Origin: Thiothrix sp.
Lineage (GTDB): Bacteria > Pseudomonadota > Gammaproteobacteria > Thiotrichales > Thiotrichaceae
DNA: 48,634 bases
NCBI RefSeq assembly: GCF_028714775.1
Contig: NZ_JAQTLS010000027.1
Span: 1-48,634 of the forward strand
Reading direction: 5' to 3'
Positions 14,538-24,434 of this stretch are shown in pieces (position 1 is the stretch's first letter; every line of letters starts with the position of its first letter). A model generated the notes under the pieces. That model made no database searches. It was not told the DNA's origin and was given only the letters and a program-made list of their open reading frames with translations. The position numbers and the translations under genes are program-made.

Positions 14538-17500
14538 TTAAATATTTTCCTCATTTAGCTTATCCAACAAAATTATAATCTCAGTGGCTATATCATATGG
14601 TAAATCTTTATCGCTTATTGACATGATATTGCGCTCGCCCGCAAGGATGGATTTTATTATACTCATCAGTTGGTGTGGTTCATCGGAAGTTATTATTTGA
14701 TTACTAACATCGGAAGCTACGTTTTGTTTGATTGCATGGAATACTTCCTTAAATAATATGCCTGATTTTTCATAGTTTTCGCCTCCTTTCCTTCTATATT
14801 CCAAAAATGCGGCAATGGCATTTTTTCTTGCATCGTGAGCTGCTGATAAATCTTTTTCCTCCATATGCAAACGATATGCCGTATGCCATATTTTCCAAGG
14901 TTCAATTTCGTGGGAATAATTTGAGCAAGCAATTGTGGAAATTGATAATTCATGTTTTGCCTCATCATACTTTTTTAGACTAATAAGAGAACTTGCCAAA
15001 TTTGTCCTCCATCTATACTCTTTGAATGCACTTGAATACTTGACGGCAATGCTTATAGCTTGTTTGTAAAATTTGATTGCCTGCTCATGTTTTCCCCATT
15101 CTTTATATAAAAGTCCTAGCTCGGCTGAAATATCTGCTTCATCCATAAGTGTTCCTTGACTTGATGCAATAGGGAGTGCTTTTCTGTAAGCATCTTCTGA
15201 TTTGATATATATTTTTTGTTTTCTATATGTCATTCCTATCTGGTGGAGTGTTTTCATAATGGATTGTGGTTCCTTAAGTTTTTCAAATAAGCCTAAAACT
15301 GTACTAAAACCACTTAGTGCATCATCAGTGCGATCTTGTAGAAGCCTAACAATAGAGAGTTGAAAAGCTGCTGTGGCGACCCCGCGAATACTAAGAATTT
15401 TTTTATTTATCTCAATGGATTTTATATAGATTAATGCGGCTTTTTCATATTCTCCAGTATTTATAAAGCAACCTGCTTGATCAGTAAGAGATGTTAGCTT
15501 CATAGACGCGACTTCTTTATCCATATCAATGTCACTAAAGCACTCATATGCTTTCTGTAAAGGTTCTAAAGCCAATGTGTATTTATTTAGCTCCTTTAAT
15601 GATCTTCCAATAAGCAAATACGTAATGGCAATATCATATTTTGCACTTTTATATTTAGACTTCTGCTTGCTTAAATCATGTAGTCTAATTGCGGCATCGT
15701 AAGCTGCTTGTGATTTATTCTTTTTAAGAAGGTATTCAATGTCCAGTTTTTTTGATTGAAATGTAAATGCATTCCATTCTTTTATGTGCATTGTTAGTGC
15801 CCTTCTGATTTTTCTTGCTTTTTGATAGCAAACTTCCAAGGTGGTTGGCTCAAATGCTTGCTCAATAAAGCTTGCAATTCCAGTCGCCTCGCCATAACCA
15901 AAAACTTTATTTTTAATTCCAAGCTCTAAGTTGTCAAGTAAAGCCATCAAATTATTGCGTTGCAATATTGTTAATTGACGCATTTTGGAAGTATCTATAG
16001 ATGCATTGCTACTAATAAATGCAACTAGCTTTACATTGGTTCTTATCCAGGAGAGCTTGGTTTTATATAATTTCTTTTGAGAAATATTTTGGCGCAGATA
16101 TAATGGAAGGCTTGGGTCAAATCGAAAGAAATCATATCCAACATTCTGAGCTAAGCCAATATGAACGAGATCGTTTAATAAGTTGAGAGAATTTTCTCTG
16201 TCTATTTCCAGAACATCGCTTATTTCTTCTGGTCGTCCACCATCATGAAAGACAGCTAATCCTTTGATTTTTTCTCTAACCTCTGGAGATGATAACCTTC
16301 GTAACGACAGTTCTACACTAGCAAACAATGAGTTTTCTCGATTTCTAGGATGCTTCTTTGCTAGTTTGATCATTATATGCTGCACATTTTCGGTGGTGGC
16401 ACTTACCCCAGTTTGAACCAATTCTTGCGCTAATAATACTAGTGCTCTTGCATGGCATCCCACTGAATTGACGAGTGCATCCACTTCCTCTAGCGTATTG
16501 TTCTGATTATCACCATGTAAGCTCAAGCCTTTGTTGTTCATAACTTGCATTACCAACTTTTTGGCATCATCTAGGCTTAATGTGCCGAGTTCAATATCGT
16601 AGGCTTTGTGGTTGAATGGAGCGGGAAGCGTTTCGCGGGTTGTGAATAGTAATCGAATTTTGAGGGATGACTTCAGCAGCTTATCAGCTAGAGCCAACAC
16701 AGGCTCAGTATTGCCCACATCTGCTAGCAACGATTCCATGTTGTCGATGACTAGCAGGGTACGCTGGGTTTGCAACACTTGGATGATAGGTTGCAAAGCT
16801 GCATCCAGATCATTGCCGTATTCCGCTACGCTGTATTTTTCATCCACTAACTGTTTGCCGAGAATGTCCACAATGGTACGTTCATGGGTGTAAGTTTCCA
16901 CACTCACAAATGCGCAACGCTCAAAACGGCGGCATTGTACCAACCAGCGAGCCAGTTCTACCGCAACGGCTGTTTTACCGATACCTCCCATACCCCGGAT
17001 GACAGCATAAGGCTGCCTGTCCAATAGGCGTTCGAGTTTTAGCAGGTCACGGCTACGCCCAATGAAGGTGTGTTTGGGCGTTTCTGGTAAATCACCAAGC
17101 AACAATTTCGGTTCTGTTTCATCGGGCAGTTGTAGCGCATGGCTGAATAAGCGTGGGTCATCTTCCCGTTGATACAGCACTGGCACAAACCAGTCCTGCA
17201 TGTGTAACGTTCCTGCCCCGGCAATATTGATACGGTCAGTGGATTGCATCAGGGCTTGTCTACCCGCTAATACGGCTGATCCAATCCGTTGCCCTTCTGC
17301 CAGTTGTTGGTAAAACGTGCTGACAAACCGCCGTGCTGTTTCCACCAATACGCTATGGCTCATGGCAATGACAGAGGCCACACCCGCTTGCAACAAGGCT
17401 GCCGCTACCGATGCGTTGGGGTCGGTATGCTCTTGTTTCTCTGCTTCACTTTGCCCGGTTTGGCAGGCTTCCAGAAATACCAATGGCAGAGGATATTCGG

Positions 17501-18398
17501 TTAGTAGTGCTGCCAAATCATCGGCGTAAATCCGCTTCACAAACTCAGGCAGTAATTTCTTATTGTCCAGTGGATGTTCAAAACACAATGCGCCCCTGCC
17601 TGTCTTGGTATCAAATACCCCATGCCCATCAAAATGCAGCACATGAAAGGGATTGCCCGTTGCTTGTGCCTGACGAAGTTCAGTTTTTAGTTGCTCAAAT
17701 GTCGGTGGGTTCACACGCACCAGTTCCACCCGTTTACCCAAACTTTCTACTGCCTCTACCAAGGGTTTGATACTGGCGCGGTGGTCAATGTAACCGGCTT
17801 GAGAAGGGCGCGGACTCACTGCCAAGACACGAAGAACCGTCTGGTTTTGAGCGCATGGAGTAACGGAGGATGTATCTAACCTTGGCAGATTACGCCGAAT
17901 TCGCACAGGTGGATTATGCGTAAGCAAGTATTGGTCATGGTAGCGCAACAGTTCCCACGGAAACCCTAACAAACGGCTGGCGGCTGTTTTGGATTCAGGT
18001 GTATCACTCACTTGCACATACAGGCTGAAGACAGGTTCATGGTTTGATGATGCGTCAAGCCATTGTTGGAACACGGGTTGTGCTGAAGGTGAGGCCGTTA
18101 TCGCTGTCAGCAGTTTGTCGCCCCATTGCGGAAAATACCGTTCAATCCGTTCTGCCCGTTCTTTGAATAAGCCGACAGGCCAGATGTAGTAGCTTTCCAG
18201 ATACCACTTGATGTCATCCGCTTCCAGTAAACCGATGGGAGCAATAAACGGAAAATGCTCACTTTGGGCGACTGCCATACCATTTAAGGTAAACACCATT
18301 TGGGTATCAGCCGCTACCCGTTCGGTGTTGTCATCCCGCACCATCAAGCGCGGATTGGAGAAGGTTAAACGTAGCTCCGCGCTTGATGTGGTTTTCAT
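14538..18398 (-). CDS. CHAT protease-STAND NTPase-TPR protein
   Basis: The protein has 1286 aa in three parts. The CHAT caspase-like protease domain (about 180-410) has His259 in HFDGHG and Cys312 in LEACQTG. The NB-ARC/STAND NTPase (about 443-750) has Walker A GMGGIGKT (469-476) and Walker B TLLVIDN (Asp552). A helical C-terminus of tetratricopeptide-like repeats (about 890-1230) is the likely sensor. This design matches STAND immune proteins, in which ligand binding by repeats triggers oligomerisation and protease activation; the target is unknown. Base composition changes sharply near 16600 (residue about 600): the upstream part is about 52-57% GC and the part encoding the repeats about 37%. 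It follows the 132-aa gene by 5 bases. Confidence 0.88.
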   Translation of the reverse strand: MKTTSSAELRLTFSNPRLMVRDDNTERVAADTQMVFTLNGMAVAQSEHFPFIAPIGLLEADDIKWYLESYYIWPVGLFKERAERIERYFPQWGDKLLTAITASPSAQPVFQQWLDASSNHEPVFSLYVQVSDTPESKTAASRLLGFPWELLRYHDQYLLTHNPPVRIRRNLPRLDTSSVTPCAQNQTVLRVLAVSPRPSQAGYIDHRASIKPLVEAVESLGKRVELVRVNPPTFEQLKTELRQAQATGNPFHVLHFDGHGVFDTKTGRGALCFEHPLDNKKLLPEFVKRIYADDLAALLTEYPLPLVFLEACQTGQSEAEKQEHTDPNASVAAALLQAGVASVIAMSHSVLVETARRFVSTFYQQLAEGQRIGSAVLAGRQALMQSTDRINIAGAGTLHMQDWFVPVLYQREDDPRLFSHALQLPDETEPKLLLGDLPETPKHTFIGRSRDLLKLERLLDRQPYAVIRGMGGIGKTAVAVELARWLVQCRRFERCAFVSVETYTHERTIVDILGKQLVDEKYSVAEYGNDLDAALQPIIQVLQTQRTLLVIDNMESLLADVGNTEPVLALADKLLKSSLKIRLLFTTRETLPAPFNHKAYDIELGTLSLDDAKKLVMQVMNNKGLSLHGDNQNNTLEEVDALVNSVGCHARALVLLAQELVQTGVSATTENVQHIMIKLAKKHPRNRENSLFASVELSLRRLSSPEVREKIKGLAVFHDGGRPEEISDVLEIDRENSLNLLNDLVHIGLAQNVGYDFFRFDPSLPLYLRQNISQKKLYKTKLSWIRTNVKLVAFISSNASIDTSKMRQLTILQRNNLMALLDNLELGIKNKVFGYGEATGIASFIEQAFEPTTLEVCYQKARKIRRALTMHIKEWNAFTFQSKKLDIEYLLKKNKSQAAYDAAIRLHDLSKQKSKYKSAKYDIAITYLLIGRSLKELNKYTLALEPLQKAYECFSDIDMDKEVASMKLTSLTDQAGCFINTGEYEKAALIYIKSIEINKKILSIRGVATAAFQLSIVRLLQDRTDDALSGFSTVLGLFEKLKEPQSIMKTLHQIGMTYRKQKIYIKSEDAYRKALPIASSQGTLMDEADISAELGLLYKEWGKHEQAIKFYKQAISIAVKYSSAFKEYRWRTNLASSLISLKKYDEAKHELSISTIACSNYSHEIEPWKIWHTAYRLHMEEKDLSAAHDARKNAIAAFLEYRRKGGENYEKSGILFKEVFHAIKQNVASDVSNQIITSDEPHQLMSIIKSILAGERNIMSISDKDLPYDIATEIIILLDKLNEENI

Positions 18399-18403
18399 GG
18401 GGA

Positions 18404-18802
18404 TTATTCCTGTACTTGCATGGCTTTGATGATGTCATCCAGATTTTCGGCTTTGACCGGATAGGGGATGCCGTTGACTTCCAGCCAGATGTATTCGTGA
18501 TCACGAGTCAGGATAGATGTTGCCCAAGCAACTAACTCTTCCAATTTCTTTCTGGTCTCGAGCAAGCCATGAGCAGAATCTATTGCTAGTTTGATACCAG
18601 AGAGCATCAATAGAATTTGGCTGAAATCAGAACTAAATTCGATACCTCTACTGTTCGCATCGGTGGCATTCAAGGCTGATGTATTGGCAGGTGTCGCCTC
18701 TACCTGCACTTGCCATGCAGTTTCTAGGTATTGCTGAAGTTCATAAGCGGTATCGGCTGCGGTGTCTGGCGAGCCTTGGACAATAAAACGGATGTTGGAC
18801 AT
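18404..18802 (-). CDS. Small effector-associated protein (EACC1-like)
   Basis: The 132-aa protein has no signal peptide. The layout is an N-terminal strand (NIRFIVQGSPDT), helix and second strand (WQVQVEAT), a central hydrophobic helix (about 55-75), and a closing strand-turn-strand with helix (YIWLEVNGIPYPV). This resembles the small 'effector-associated constant component' proteins encoded next to CHAT and other protease-STAND systems; the match is by layout only. It is the first gene of a two-gene operon with the CHAT-STAND protein, so it is probably a regulatory or scaffold partner. Confidence 0.55.
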   Translation of the reverse strand: MSNIRFIVQGSPDTAADTAYELQQYLETAWQVQVEATPANTSALNATDANSRGIEFSSDFSQILLMLSGIKLAIDSAHGLLETRKKLEELVAWATSILTRDHEYIWLEVNGIPYPVKAENLDDIIKAMQVQE

Positions 18803-18908
18803 ACTGTACCTCGAAGATAGCCCAGTTGAGATGTGATTTTAAGCAAGTATAGCAAAGCACGAGTGACAAATAGGGAAAGCCTTATCGCTGAACGGTTGGG
18901 TAGGGATA

Positions 18909-18924
18909 TGTAGTAAACCTTACA
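18909..18924. promoter_or_regulatory. NifA upstream activator site for rnfC
   Basis: TGTAGTAAACCTTACA is a perfect TGT-N10-ACA element, 102 bases before the -24 element of rnfC. A second near match (TGT-N10-ACC) lies at 18937-18952. Confidence 0.7.
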
Positions 18925-19010
18925 TGCCCTCTGCTTTGTTGCAAACGAAACCAATAAGAGAATTTGTCAAAAGCCAACTGATTCATGCACATAGGTAAGT
19001 GTGCGCAAGC

Positions 19011-19026
19011 TGGCACATTCCCTGCA
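19011..19026 (+). promoter_or_regulatory. Sigma-54 promoter of rnfCDGEH
   Basis: TGGCACATTCCCTGCA has GG and GC separated by 10 bases. Transcription would begin near 19037, which excludes the longer rnfC frame starting at 19001. Confidence 0.85.
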
Positions 19027-19060
19027 TTACCCATCCCATAGTCATTTCCGGGAAAATGTC

Positions 19061-20569
19061 ATGGGATACCTCTCCACCCACAAGATCACCAAGCTGTTCC
19101 GTATCCGGGGCGGCGTACACCCGCACGATTGCAAGACCCTGAGCGCGAATCAGGCGATTGAAGACCTGCCGATGCCTGCACTGCTGCACATCCCGCTGCA
19201 ACAGCACATCGGTGCGGCAGCGAAACCGGCGGTGCAGCGCGGCGATCACGTCCTCAAAGGTCAATTGCTTGCCAACAGCCAAGGGATGATTTCCGCACCT
19301 GTCCATGCCCCGACTTCCGGGCGCGTGGTCGGGGTAGGGCATTACCCCGCGCACCACGCTTCCGGCCTGTCGGTACACACCATCACCCTGCAACCCGACG
19401 GCAAAGATGAGTGGATAGCTCTCAATCCACCCGCTGACCCGTTCACCCTCGACCCTGCCGAAATCGCCACCCGTGTAGCCGCCGCTGGCATCGTTGGGTT
19501 AGGCGGCGCAACCTTCCCCTCCGCCGTCAAACTTAACCTGCGCAACCGCTACAAGCTACACACGCTGGTGATCAATGGCGCGGAATGCGAACCCTACCTG
19601 ACTTGCGATGACCGCCTGATGCGCGAATATTCCGCGAATACCATCGACGGCATCCGCATCATGGCCTACGCGCTGGGGGTGGAAAATATCGTCATCGGTA
19701 TCGAAAACAACAAGCCCGAAGCGCAAGCCGCGATGCGCGAAGCTGCTACCGCTTTCCCCAATATCCAAGTGGTCGGCTTACCGATGCGCTACCCGATGGG
19801 TTCGGAAAAGCATCTGGTGCAAACCCTCACCGGCAAGGAAACCCCGGCGCGTGGCCTTACCGCTGACATCGGCATCGTGGTGCATAACCCGGCAACCGCG
19901 TTGGCAGTGCGCGATGCCTTGCGCGAAGGTAAGCCGCTGGTATCCCGCGTGATGACGGTTTCCGGTGGGGCAATCCACAAACCGCGCAACCTGCGGGTAC
20001 TGCTGGGAACCAAAGTGCAGGACGTGATCGACTATTGCGAAGGTTTCAATGTCGAACCCACCCGTTTGATTAGCGGCGGCCCGATGATGGGCAATGTACT
20101 GCCCGATACCCGCGTGCCGACCGTCAAGGGTTGCAATGGCATCCTTGCCCTCACCACCAAAGAAGTTTCCGAAAATCAGGAATCGCCCTGCATCCGCTGC
20201 GCCAGTTGTGTGCAAGCCTGCCCCTGCGGGTTGTTACCGCTGGAAATGGCAGCCAATGCCCGCGCTGGCAACCTCGATGCGGTAACGAAGCTGGGGTTGA
20301 TGGACTGCATCGCTTGCGGTTCGTGTTCCTACGTTTGCCCCGCGCACATCCCGTTGGTGCAATATTTCAACTACGCCAAGGGCGAACTTGCTAACCGCCA
20401 ACGCGCCAAGCACAAGCAGGACGAAACCAAACGCCTGATTGAACAACGTGCCGCCCGCATGGAAGCACTCGAACGGGCGAAAAAGGAAATGATGGAACGC
20501 CGTAAACGTGAGGCCGCCGCCAAAAAGGCCGCCGCAGCCGCCAAACAAGCACAGGAGGCCAACGCATGA
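19061..20569 (+). CDS. rnfC: RnfC, NADH/flavin-binding subunit of Rnf complex
   Basis: The protein has 502 aa. The N-terminal RnfC barrel-sandwich domain (FRIRGGVHPHDCK) is followed by an NADH/FMN-binding domain of the NuoF type (GLGGATFPSAVKL, INGAECEPYLTCDDRLM) and a C-terminal pair of 4Fe-4S motifs, CIRCASCVQACP and CIACGSCSYVCP. The last 60 residues are a charged Ala/Lys/Arg coiled coil. It is the NADH entry point of the complex. ATG 19061 is chosen because the promoter lies at 19011-19026. It overlaps rnfD by 4 bases. Confidence 0.95.
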   Translation: MGYLSTHKITKLFRIRGGVHPHDCKTLSANQAIEDLPMPALLHIPLQQHIGAAAKPAVQRGDHVLKGQLLANSQGMISAPVHAPTSGRVVGVGHYPAHHASGLSVHTITLQPDGKDEWIALNPPADPFTLDPAEIATRVAAAGIVGLGGATFPSAVKLNLRNRYKLHTLVINGAECEPYLTCDDRLMREYSANTIDGIRIMAYALGVENIVIGIENNKPEAQAAMREAATAFPNIQVVGLPMRYPMGSEKHLVQTLTGKETPARGLTADIGIVVHNPATALAVRDALREGKPLVSRVMTVSGGAIHKPRNLRVLLGTKVQDVIDYCEGFNVEPTRLISGGPMMGNVLPDTRVPTVKGCNGILALTTKEVSENQESPCIRCASCVQACPCGLLPLEMAANARAGNLDAVTKLGLMDCIACGSCSYVCPAHIPLVQYFNYAKGELANRQRAKHKQDETKRLIEQRAARMEALERAKKEMMERRKREAAAKKAAAAAKQAQEANA

Positions 20570-21564
20570 GCATGATCAGCAGCCCGCACACCCATTCCGG
20601 CAAGAGCGTACAACTCACCATGCTCTGGGTGATGCTCGCACTTGCCCCCGCCACGGTTTTTGGCCTGTACCTGTTTGGCTGGCCTGCCATCAGCCTGTTC
20701 CTAATTACCGTTTTGTCCTGCCTGCTGGCGGAAGCCATTGCGCTGAAAATCATGGGTAAACCGATTGGCAAATACCTGTTTGACGGTTCCGCCATCCTCA
20801 CTGGCTGGTTGCTGGCAATGAGTTTGCCGCCGTCCGCCCCGTGGTGGATCGGGGTACTCGGTGCGTTTCTGGCGATCATTGTCGGTAAGCAAGTGTTCGG
20901 CGGCATCGGGCAAAACCTGTTCAACCCGGCAATGGTGGCGCGGGTGGCGTTGCTGATTTCCTTCCCGCTGGAAATGACTACTTGGGTGACAGCCGATGGT
21001 GTGAGTGGCGCAACCCCCTTGGGGCATATCCGTACTGAAACCGGGCAGGGGCATACCTTGTCGAGCCTTGCCGACAGTTTGCCCAGTGTCAGCGACATGG
21101 GGCTGGGGATGATCGGCGGCAGCATGGGCGAAACCTCGGCGGTATTGCTGTTGCTCGGCGGTTTGTTCCTGCTGTGGAAACACATCATTACTTGGCATAT
21201 CCCGGTCTCGATGATTGGCACGTTACTGTTGCTGGCGGGGATCATGCACGCAATTAGCCCGGAAGTTTATCCCGGCATGGAAGTACATCTACTGGCGGGC
21301 GCAACCTTGCTGGGCGCATTTTTCATCGCTACCGATCTGGTTACGTCACCCGTTTCACCCACTGGGCAACTGGTGTTCGGCGCGGGCTGCGGGCTGCTGG
21401 TGTACGTGATCCGCACGTGGGCAGGCTACCCGGAAGGCATGGCGTTTGCGGTGTTGCTGATGAATGCGCTCACGCCGCTGATTGACCACTATTTCCGCCC
21501 GCGCATTTACGGACGTGACCGCAAGGGCGAACCGCTCAACTACGCCAGCGAGGAGGGCAAATAA
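20566..21564 (+). CDS. rnfD: RnfD, FMN-carrying membrane subunit
   Basis: The 332-aa protein has about nine hydrophobic segments. FMN is attached covalently through phosphate to Thr150 in the motif GVSGATPLG, as known for RnfD/NqrB. Other conserved stretches are FDGSAILTGWLLAMSLPP and GGIGQNLFNPAMVARV. It overlaps rnfC by ATGA and touches rnfG (TAATG), so translation is coupled along the operon. Confidence 0.95.
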   Translation: MSMISSPHTHSGKSVQLTMLWVMLALAPATVFGLYLFGWPAISLFLITVLSCLLAEAIALKIMGKPIGKYLFDGSAILTGWLLAMSLPPSAPWWIGVLGAFLAIIVGKQVFGGIGQNLFNPAMVARVALLISFPLEMTTWVTADGVSGATPLGHIRTETGQGHTLSSLADSLPSVSDMGLGMIGGSMGETSAVLLLLGGLFLLWKHIITWHIPVSMIGTLLLLAGIMHAISPEVYPGMEVHLLAGATLLGAFFIATDLVTSPVSPTGQLVFGAGCGLLVYVIRTWAGYPEGMAFAVLLMNALTPLIDHYFRPRIYGRDRKGEPLNYASEEGK

Positions 21565-22190
21565 TGACGACTGAAACCAAAACGCCATTGCTGGAGCGCG
21601 TCCCTTATCAGACCATTCTGCTGGGTGTATGCGCCGCGATTGCCGCTGGCCTGTTGCTGGGGGTGGATAATGCCACCCGCGAACCAATTGCCCAACGCAA
21701 GATGGAAGACCTGCAAGTGTCACTGGCGCAAGTCGTACCGAATGAGCTGCACGACAACAATATGGTAGCAAAGCCGTTGTTGCTGACAGGCGCGGATGGC
21801 AAACCACTCAAGGTTTACCAAGGTACGAAGGTGGGCAAAGTCACCGCGCTGGTGTGGGAAACCGTCGGCTTCGGCTACGCCGGGGAAATCCGCACCATTA
21901 TCGCGCTCGACCCGGACGGAAAAATCCTTGGTACGCGGGTGTTGTCGCACAAGGAAACACCGGGCTTGGGCGACAAGATCGAAGCCGCCAAGACCGACTG
22001 GATTACCAAATTCACGGGTCTCTCCTTGGGCAATCCGCCCGAAGACCAGTGGAAGGTGAAAAAGGATGGTGGCCAATTTGATCAGTTCAGCGGTGCAACC
22101 ATTACCCCGCGTGGGGTGGTGAAGAGTTTGCGCGAAGCCCTGCAATTTTTCGCGGCGCACAAAGCCGAGATGCTGGAGATGAAACCATGA
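21564..22190 (+). CDS. rnfG: RnfG, periplasmic FMN-carrying subunit
   Basis: The protein has 208 aa with one N-terminal membrane segment (about 16-36) and a periplasmic FMN-binding domain. The covalent FMN site is Thr179 in [22 protein letters not shown] is the other family signature. The start shares a base with the rnfD stop, and the end overlaps rnfE by 4 bases. Confidence 0.94.
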   Translation: MTTETKTPLLERVPYQTILLGVCAAIAAGLLLGVDNATREPIAQRKMEDLQVSLAQVVPNELHDNNMVAKPLLLTGADGKPLKVYQGTKVGKVTALVWETVGFGYAGEIRTIIALDPDGKILGTRVLSHKETPGLGDKIEAAKTDWITKFTGLSLGNPPEDQWKVKKDGGQFDQFSGATITPRGVVKSLREALQFFAAHKAEMLEMKP

Positions 22191-22825
22191 GTACTGACTA
22201 TAAACGGCTTGCCAGCGATGGCTTGTGGGACAACAACGTGGTGTTTGCGCAAGGGCTGGCACTGTGCCCGACGCTGGCTGTTACCAGTACAGCCACCAAT
22301 GGCTTGGGGATGGGGCTGGCAACCACTGCCGTTTTGGTGGTTTCCAACCTGCTGGTGTCATCGGTACGCAATATCGTCAGTCCGGCAGTGCGGATTCCGG
22401 TTTACATCACTCTGATTGCCACGCTGGTGACGCTGGTGGATATGGCGCTGAATGCGTGGGTGCATGAGCTTTACAAGGTGTTGGGCTTGTTCATCGCACT
22501 GATCGTGGTCAACTGCGCGATTTTGGGACGGGCGGAATCGTTTGCTTCCAAAAATACGCCGTTGCCGTCGATGTTTGACGGGTTGATGATGGGGCTGGGG
22601 TTTACGCTGGCCTTGGTGATCCTTGGCGGGGTGCGCGAAGTGCTAGGCAGCGGCACGCTGTTTGCCAGTGCTTCGTTGCTGCTGGGCAAGGCGTTTTCCT
22701 TCATGGAACTGACCATTATCCCCGGTTACAAAGGGTTCTTGTTGATGATTTTGCCGCCGGGCGGGTTTATTGCGCTGGGTTTCCTGCTGGCAAGCAAGCG
22801 GGTATGGGACAGGAGGAAAGCATGA
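22187..22825 (+). CDS. rnfE: RnfE, membrane subunit of Rnf complex
   Basis: The protein has 212 aa, is homologous to RnfA, and has six hydrophobic segments. Cys residues lie in the first segment ([12 protein letters not shown]) and the middle ([16 protein letters not shown]), which with RnfA hold the membrane iron-sulfur cluster. It overlaps rnfG and rnfH by ATGA. Confidence 0.95.
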   Translation: MSTDYKRLASDGLWDNNVVFAQGLALCPTLAVTSTATNGLGMGLATTAVLVVSNLLVSSVRNIVSPAVRIPVYITLIATLVTLVDMALNAWVHELYKVLGLFIALIVVNCAILGRAESFASKNTPLPSMFDGLMMGLGFTLALVILGGVREVLGSGTLFASASLLLGKAFSFMELTIIPGYKGFLLMILPPGGFIALGFLLASKRVWDRRKA

Positions 22826-23097
22826 ACGTGGGTATCGCTTACGCCGATAAATTCAAACAAACGTGGCTGAAACTGGAAGTGCCGGATGGCAGCACGGTGC
22901 AGGAAGCCATTGAGTTTTCTGGCTTACTGAAACAGTTCCCGGATGTGGACTTGGAAAATCAGGCAGTGGGTATTTTTGGCAAGATCACCAAGCTGGATGC
23001 CAAGGTGGGAGAGGGCGACCGGGTGGAAATCTATCGTGCGATTACCGCCGACCCGGAAACGGTGGAACGGAGGGACAGGGCAGATGACAGTGATTAA
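22822..23097 (+). CDS. rnfH: RnfH family protein
   Basis: The protein has 91 aa with a ubiquitin-like beta-grasp pattern: [32 protein letters not shown], then [25 protein letters not shown]. rnfH at the end of the operon is a feature of nif-linked rnf clusters. ATG 22822 lies 7 bases after AGGAGG and overlaps the rnfE stop; the longer frame from 22804 has no support. Function in the complex is not established; it may be an assembly or stability factor. Confidence 0.9.
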   Translation: MNVGIAYADKFKQTWLKLEVPDGSTVQEAIEFSGLLKQFPDVDLENQAVGIFGKITKLDAKVGEGDRVEIYRAITADPETVERRDRADDSD

Positions 23098-23163
23098 TGT
23101 GGTGAATATTTTTGTATTGCTCGGTTGGTGTAACCGCTCGATTTAAACTTTGGTGGAAATATT

Positions 23164-24396
23164 ATGGAATCATCATCGGCGATTGAACTCGCCAAACATA
23201 TCCTGTTGTCGTTTGGTTTGATACTGGGGGTTGGGACATTTTTCAGTATTGTTGCCAACAAGTTGAAAGTGCCTGATGTGGTCGTGTTTCTGTTGGTGGG
23301 GATGTGTATGGGGCCTGCAATGCTGGGTCTGGTGGACATCAAGGCCGATTCAACCCTGAACCAGCTTATCTTGATTTTCGGTTCGTGCTACATCCTGTTT
23401 GATGGTGGTGCTTCGATCCGCCTCAAGGTATTGAAAGAAGTGTGGATCACGCTGGTGGTGATTGCCACGGTCGGGGTACTGATCACGGCGGCGATTACCG
23501 GCGTGGCGGCGTACTACATTTTGGGGCTTGCGCCGATTGTGGCCTTGCTGCTAGGGGCAACGGTTGCTTCCACTGACCCTGCTACGCTGGTTCCGGTGTT
23601 CCGTCAGGTCAAAATCAAAGATCGGGTGGCGCAAACGGTGATGAGTGAATCCGCTTTCAACGATGCGATGGGCGCAATTGTGACCTTCGCGGTGTTGGGT
23701 GTGGCAATGGGGCAGGGTGAATTCTCCCTCAGTCATGCAGTTGGTGATTTGCTGTGGCAGTCCGTGCTGGGGATCGTGGTTGGCGGGGTGCTGGGCTATT
23801 TGGCAGCACTGTTGATTGCGCACGAGAAAATGAATTTCCTCTCAGAATACGCGCCGCTTGTGAGTTTAATGGCGGTTATCGGGGCGTATATGGGGGCGGA
23901 TGGTGCTCATGCCTCCGGTTTCATGGCGGTTTTTGTGTTCGGTATTATGCTGGGCAACAAAGATATTTTCGGTTTCCAGATGGAAGAGCGTGAGGCTGAA
24001 AAGCTGGAAGATTACATCCTGACCACTGCGCTGATCATGCGCATGTTCATTTTCATCCTCTTGGGGGCGCAAGTGGATTTCGCACTGATGAACCAGTATC
24101 TGGTTGGCGGTGCGTTGGTGGTGGTGATTTTCATGTTTATCGCTCGCCCTGCGACTGTTTTCTTGTGTGCTTTGCCTGATCGTAGGGCTAAGTGGGACAT
24201 GAAGGAATTGTTGTTCATGTGCTGGACTCGTGAAACCGGGGTCATTCCGGGCGCATTGGCAGGCATGTTGGTGGGAATGAAAGCACCGGGGGCGGAAATC
24301 ATTGCCTCTGTTACTTTTATTGCCATTCTGATGACGATCCTGATTCAGGCGACGACCACCAAGTGGCTCGCCGGGAAATTGGGGCTTTTGGAATAA
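23164..24396 (+). CDS. Na+/H+ antiporter of the CPA1 type
   Basis: The 410-aa protein has about 12 membrane segments. Conserved antiporter motifs are ATVASTDPATLVPVF and MSESAFNDAMGAIV, the latter with the Asn-Asp pair of electroneutral CPA1 exchangers. It starts 66 bases after rnfH without a visible terminator between, so it may be co-transcribed with rnf. If the Rnf complex pumps Na+, this protein would convert between Na+ and H+ gradients; that link is inference. The short C-terminus lacks a regulatory domain. Confidence 0.85.
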   Translation: MESSSAIELAKHILLSFGLILGVGTFFSIVANKLKVPDVVVFLLVGMCMGPAMLGLVDIKADSTLNQLILIFGSCYILFDGGASIRLKVLKEVWITLVVIATVGVLITAAITGVAAYYILGLAPIVALLLGATVASTDPATLVPVFRQVKIKDRVAQTVMSESAFNDAMGAIVTFAVLGVAMGQGEFSLSHAVGDLLWQSVLGIVVGGVLGYLAALLIAHEKMNFLSEYAPLVSLMAVIGAYMGADGAHASGFMAVFVFGIMLGNKDIFGFQMEEREAEKLEDYILTTALIMRMFIFILLGAQVDFALMNQYLVGGALVVVIFMFIARPATVFLCALPDRRAKWDMKELLFMCWTRETGVIPGALAGMLVGMKAPGAEIIASVTFIAILMTILIQATTTKWLAGKLGLLE

Positions 24397-24434
24397 AATC
24401 CTAGCTGATGCTCAGGTAATTGGAGAATAGCCAC

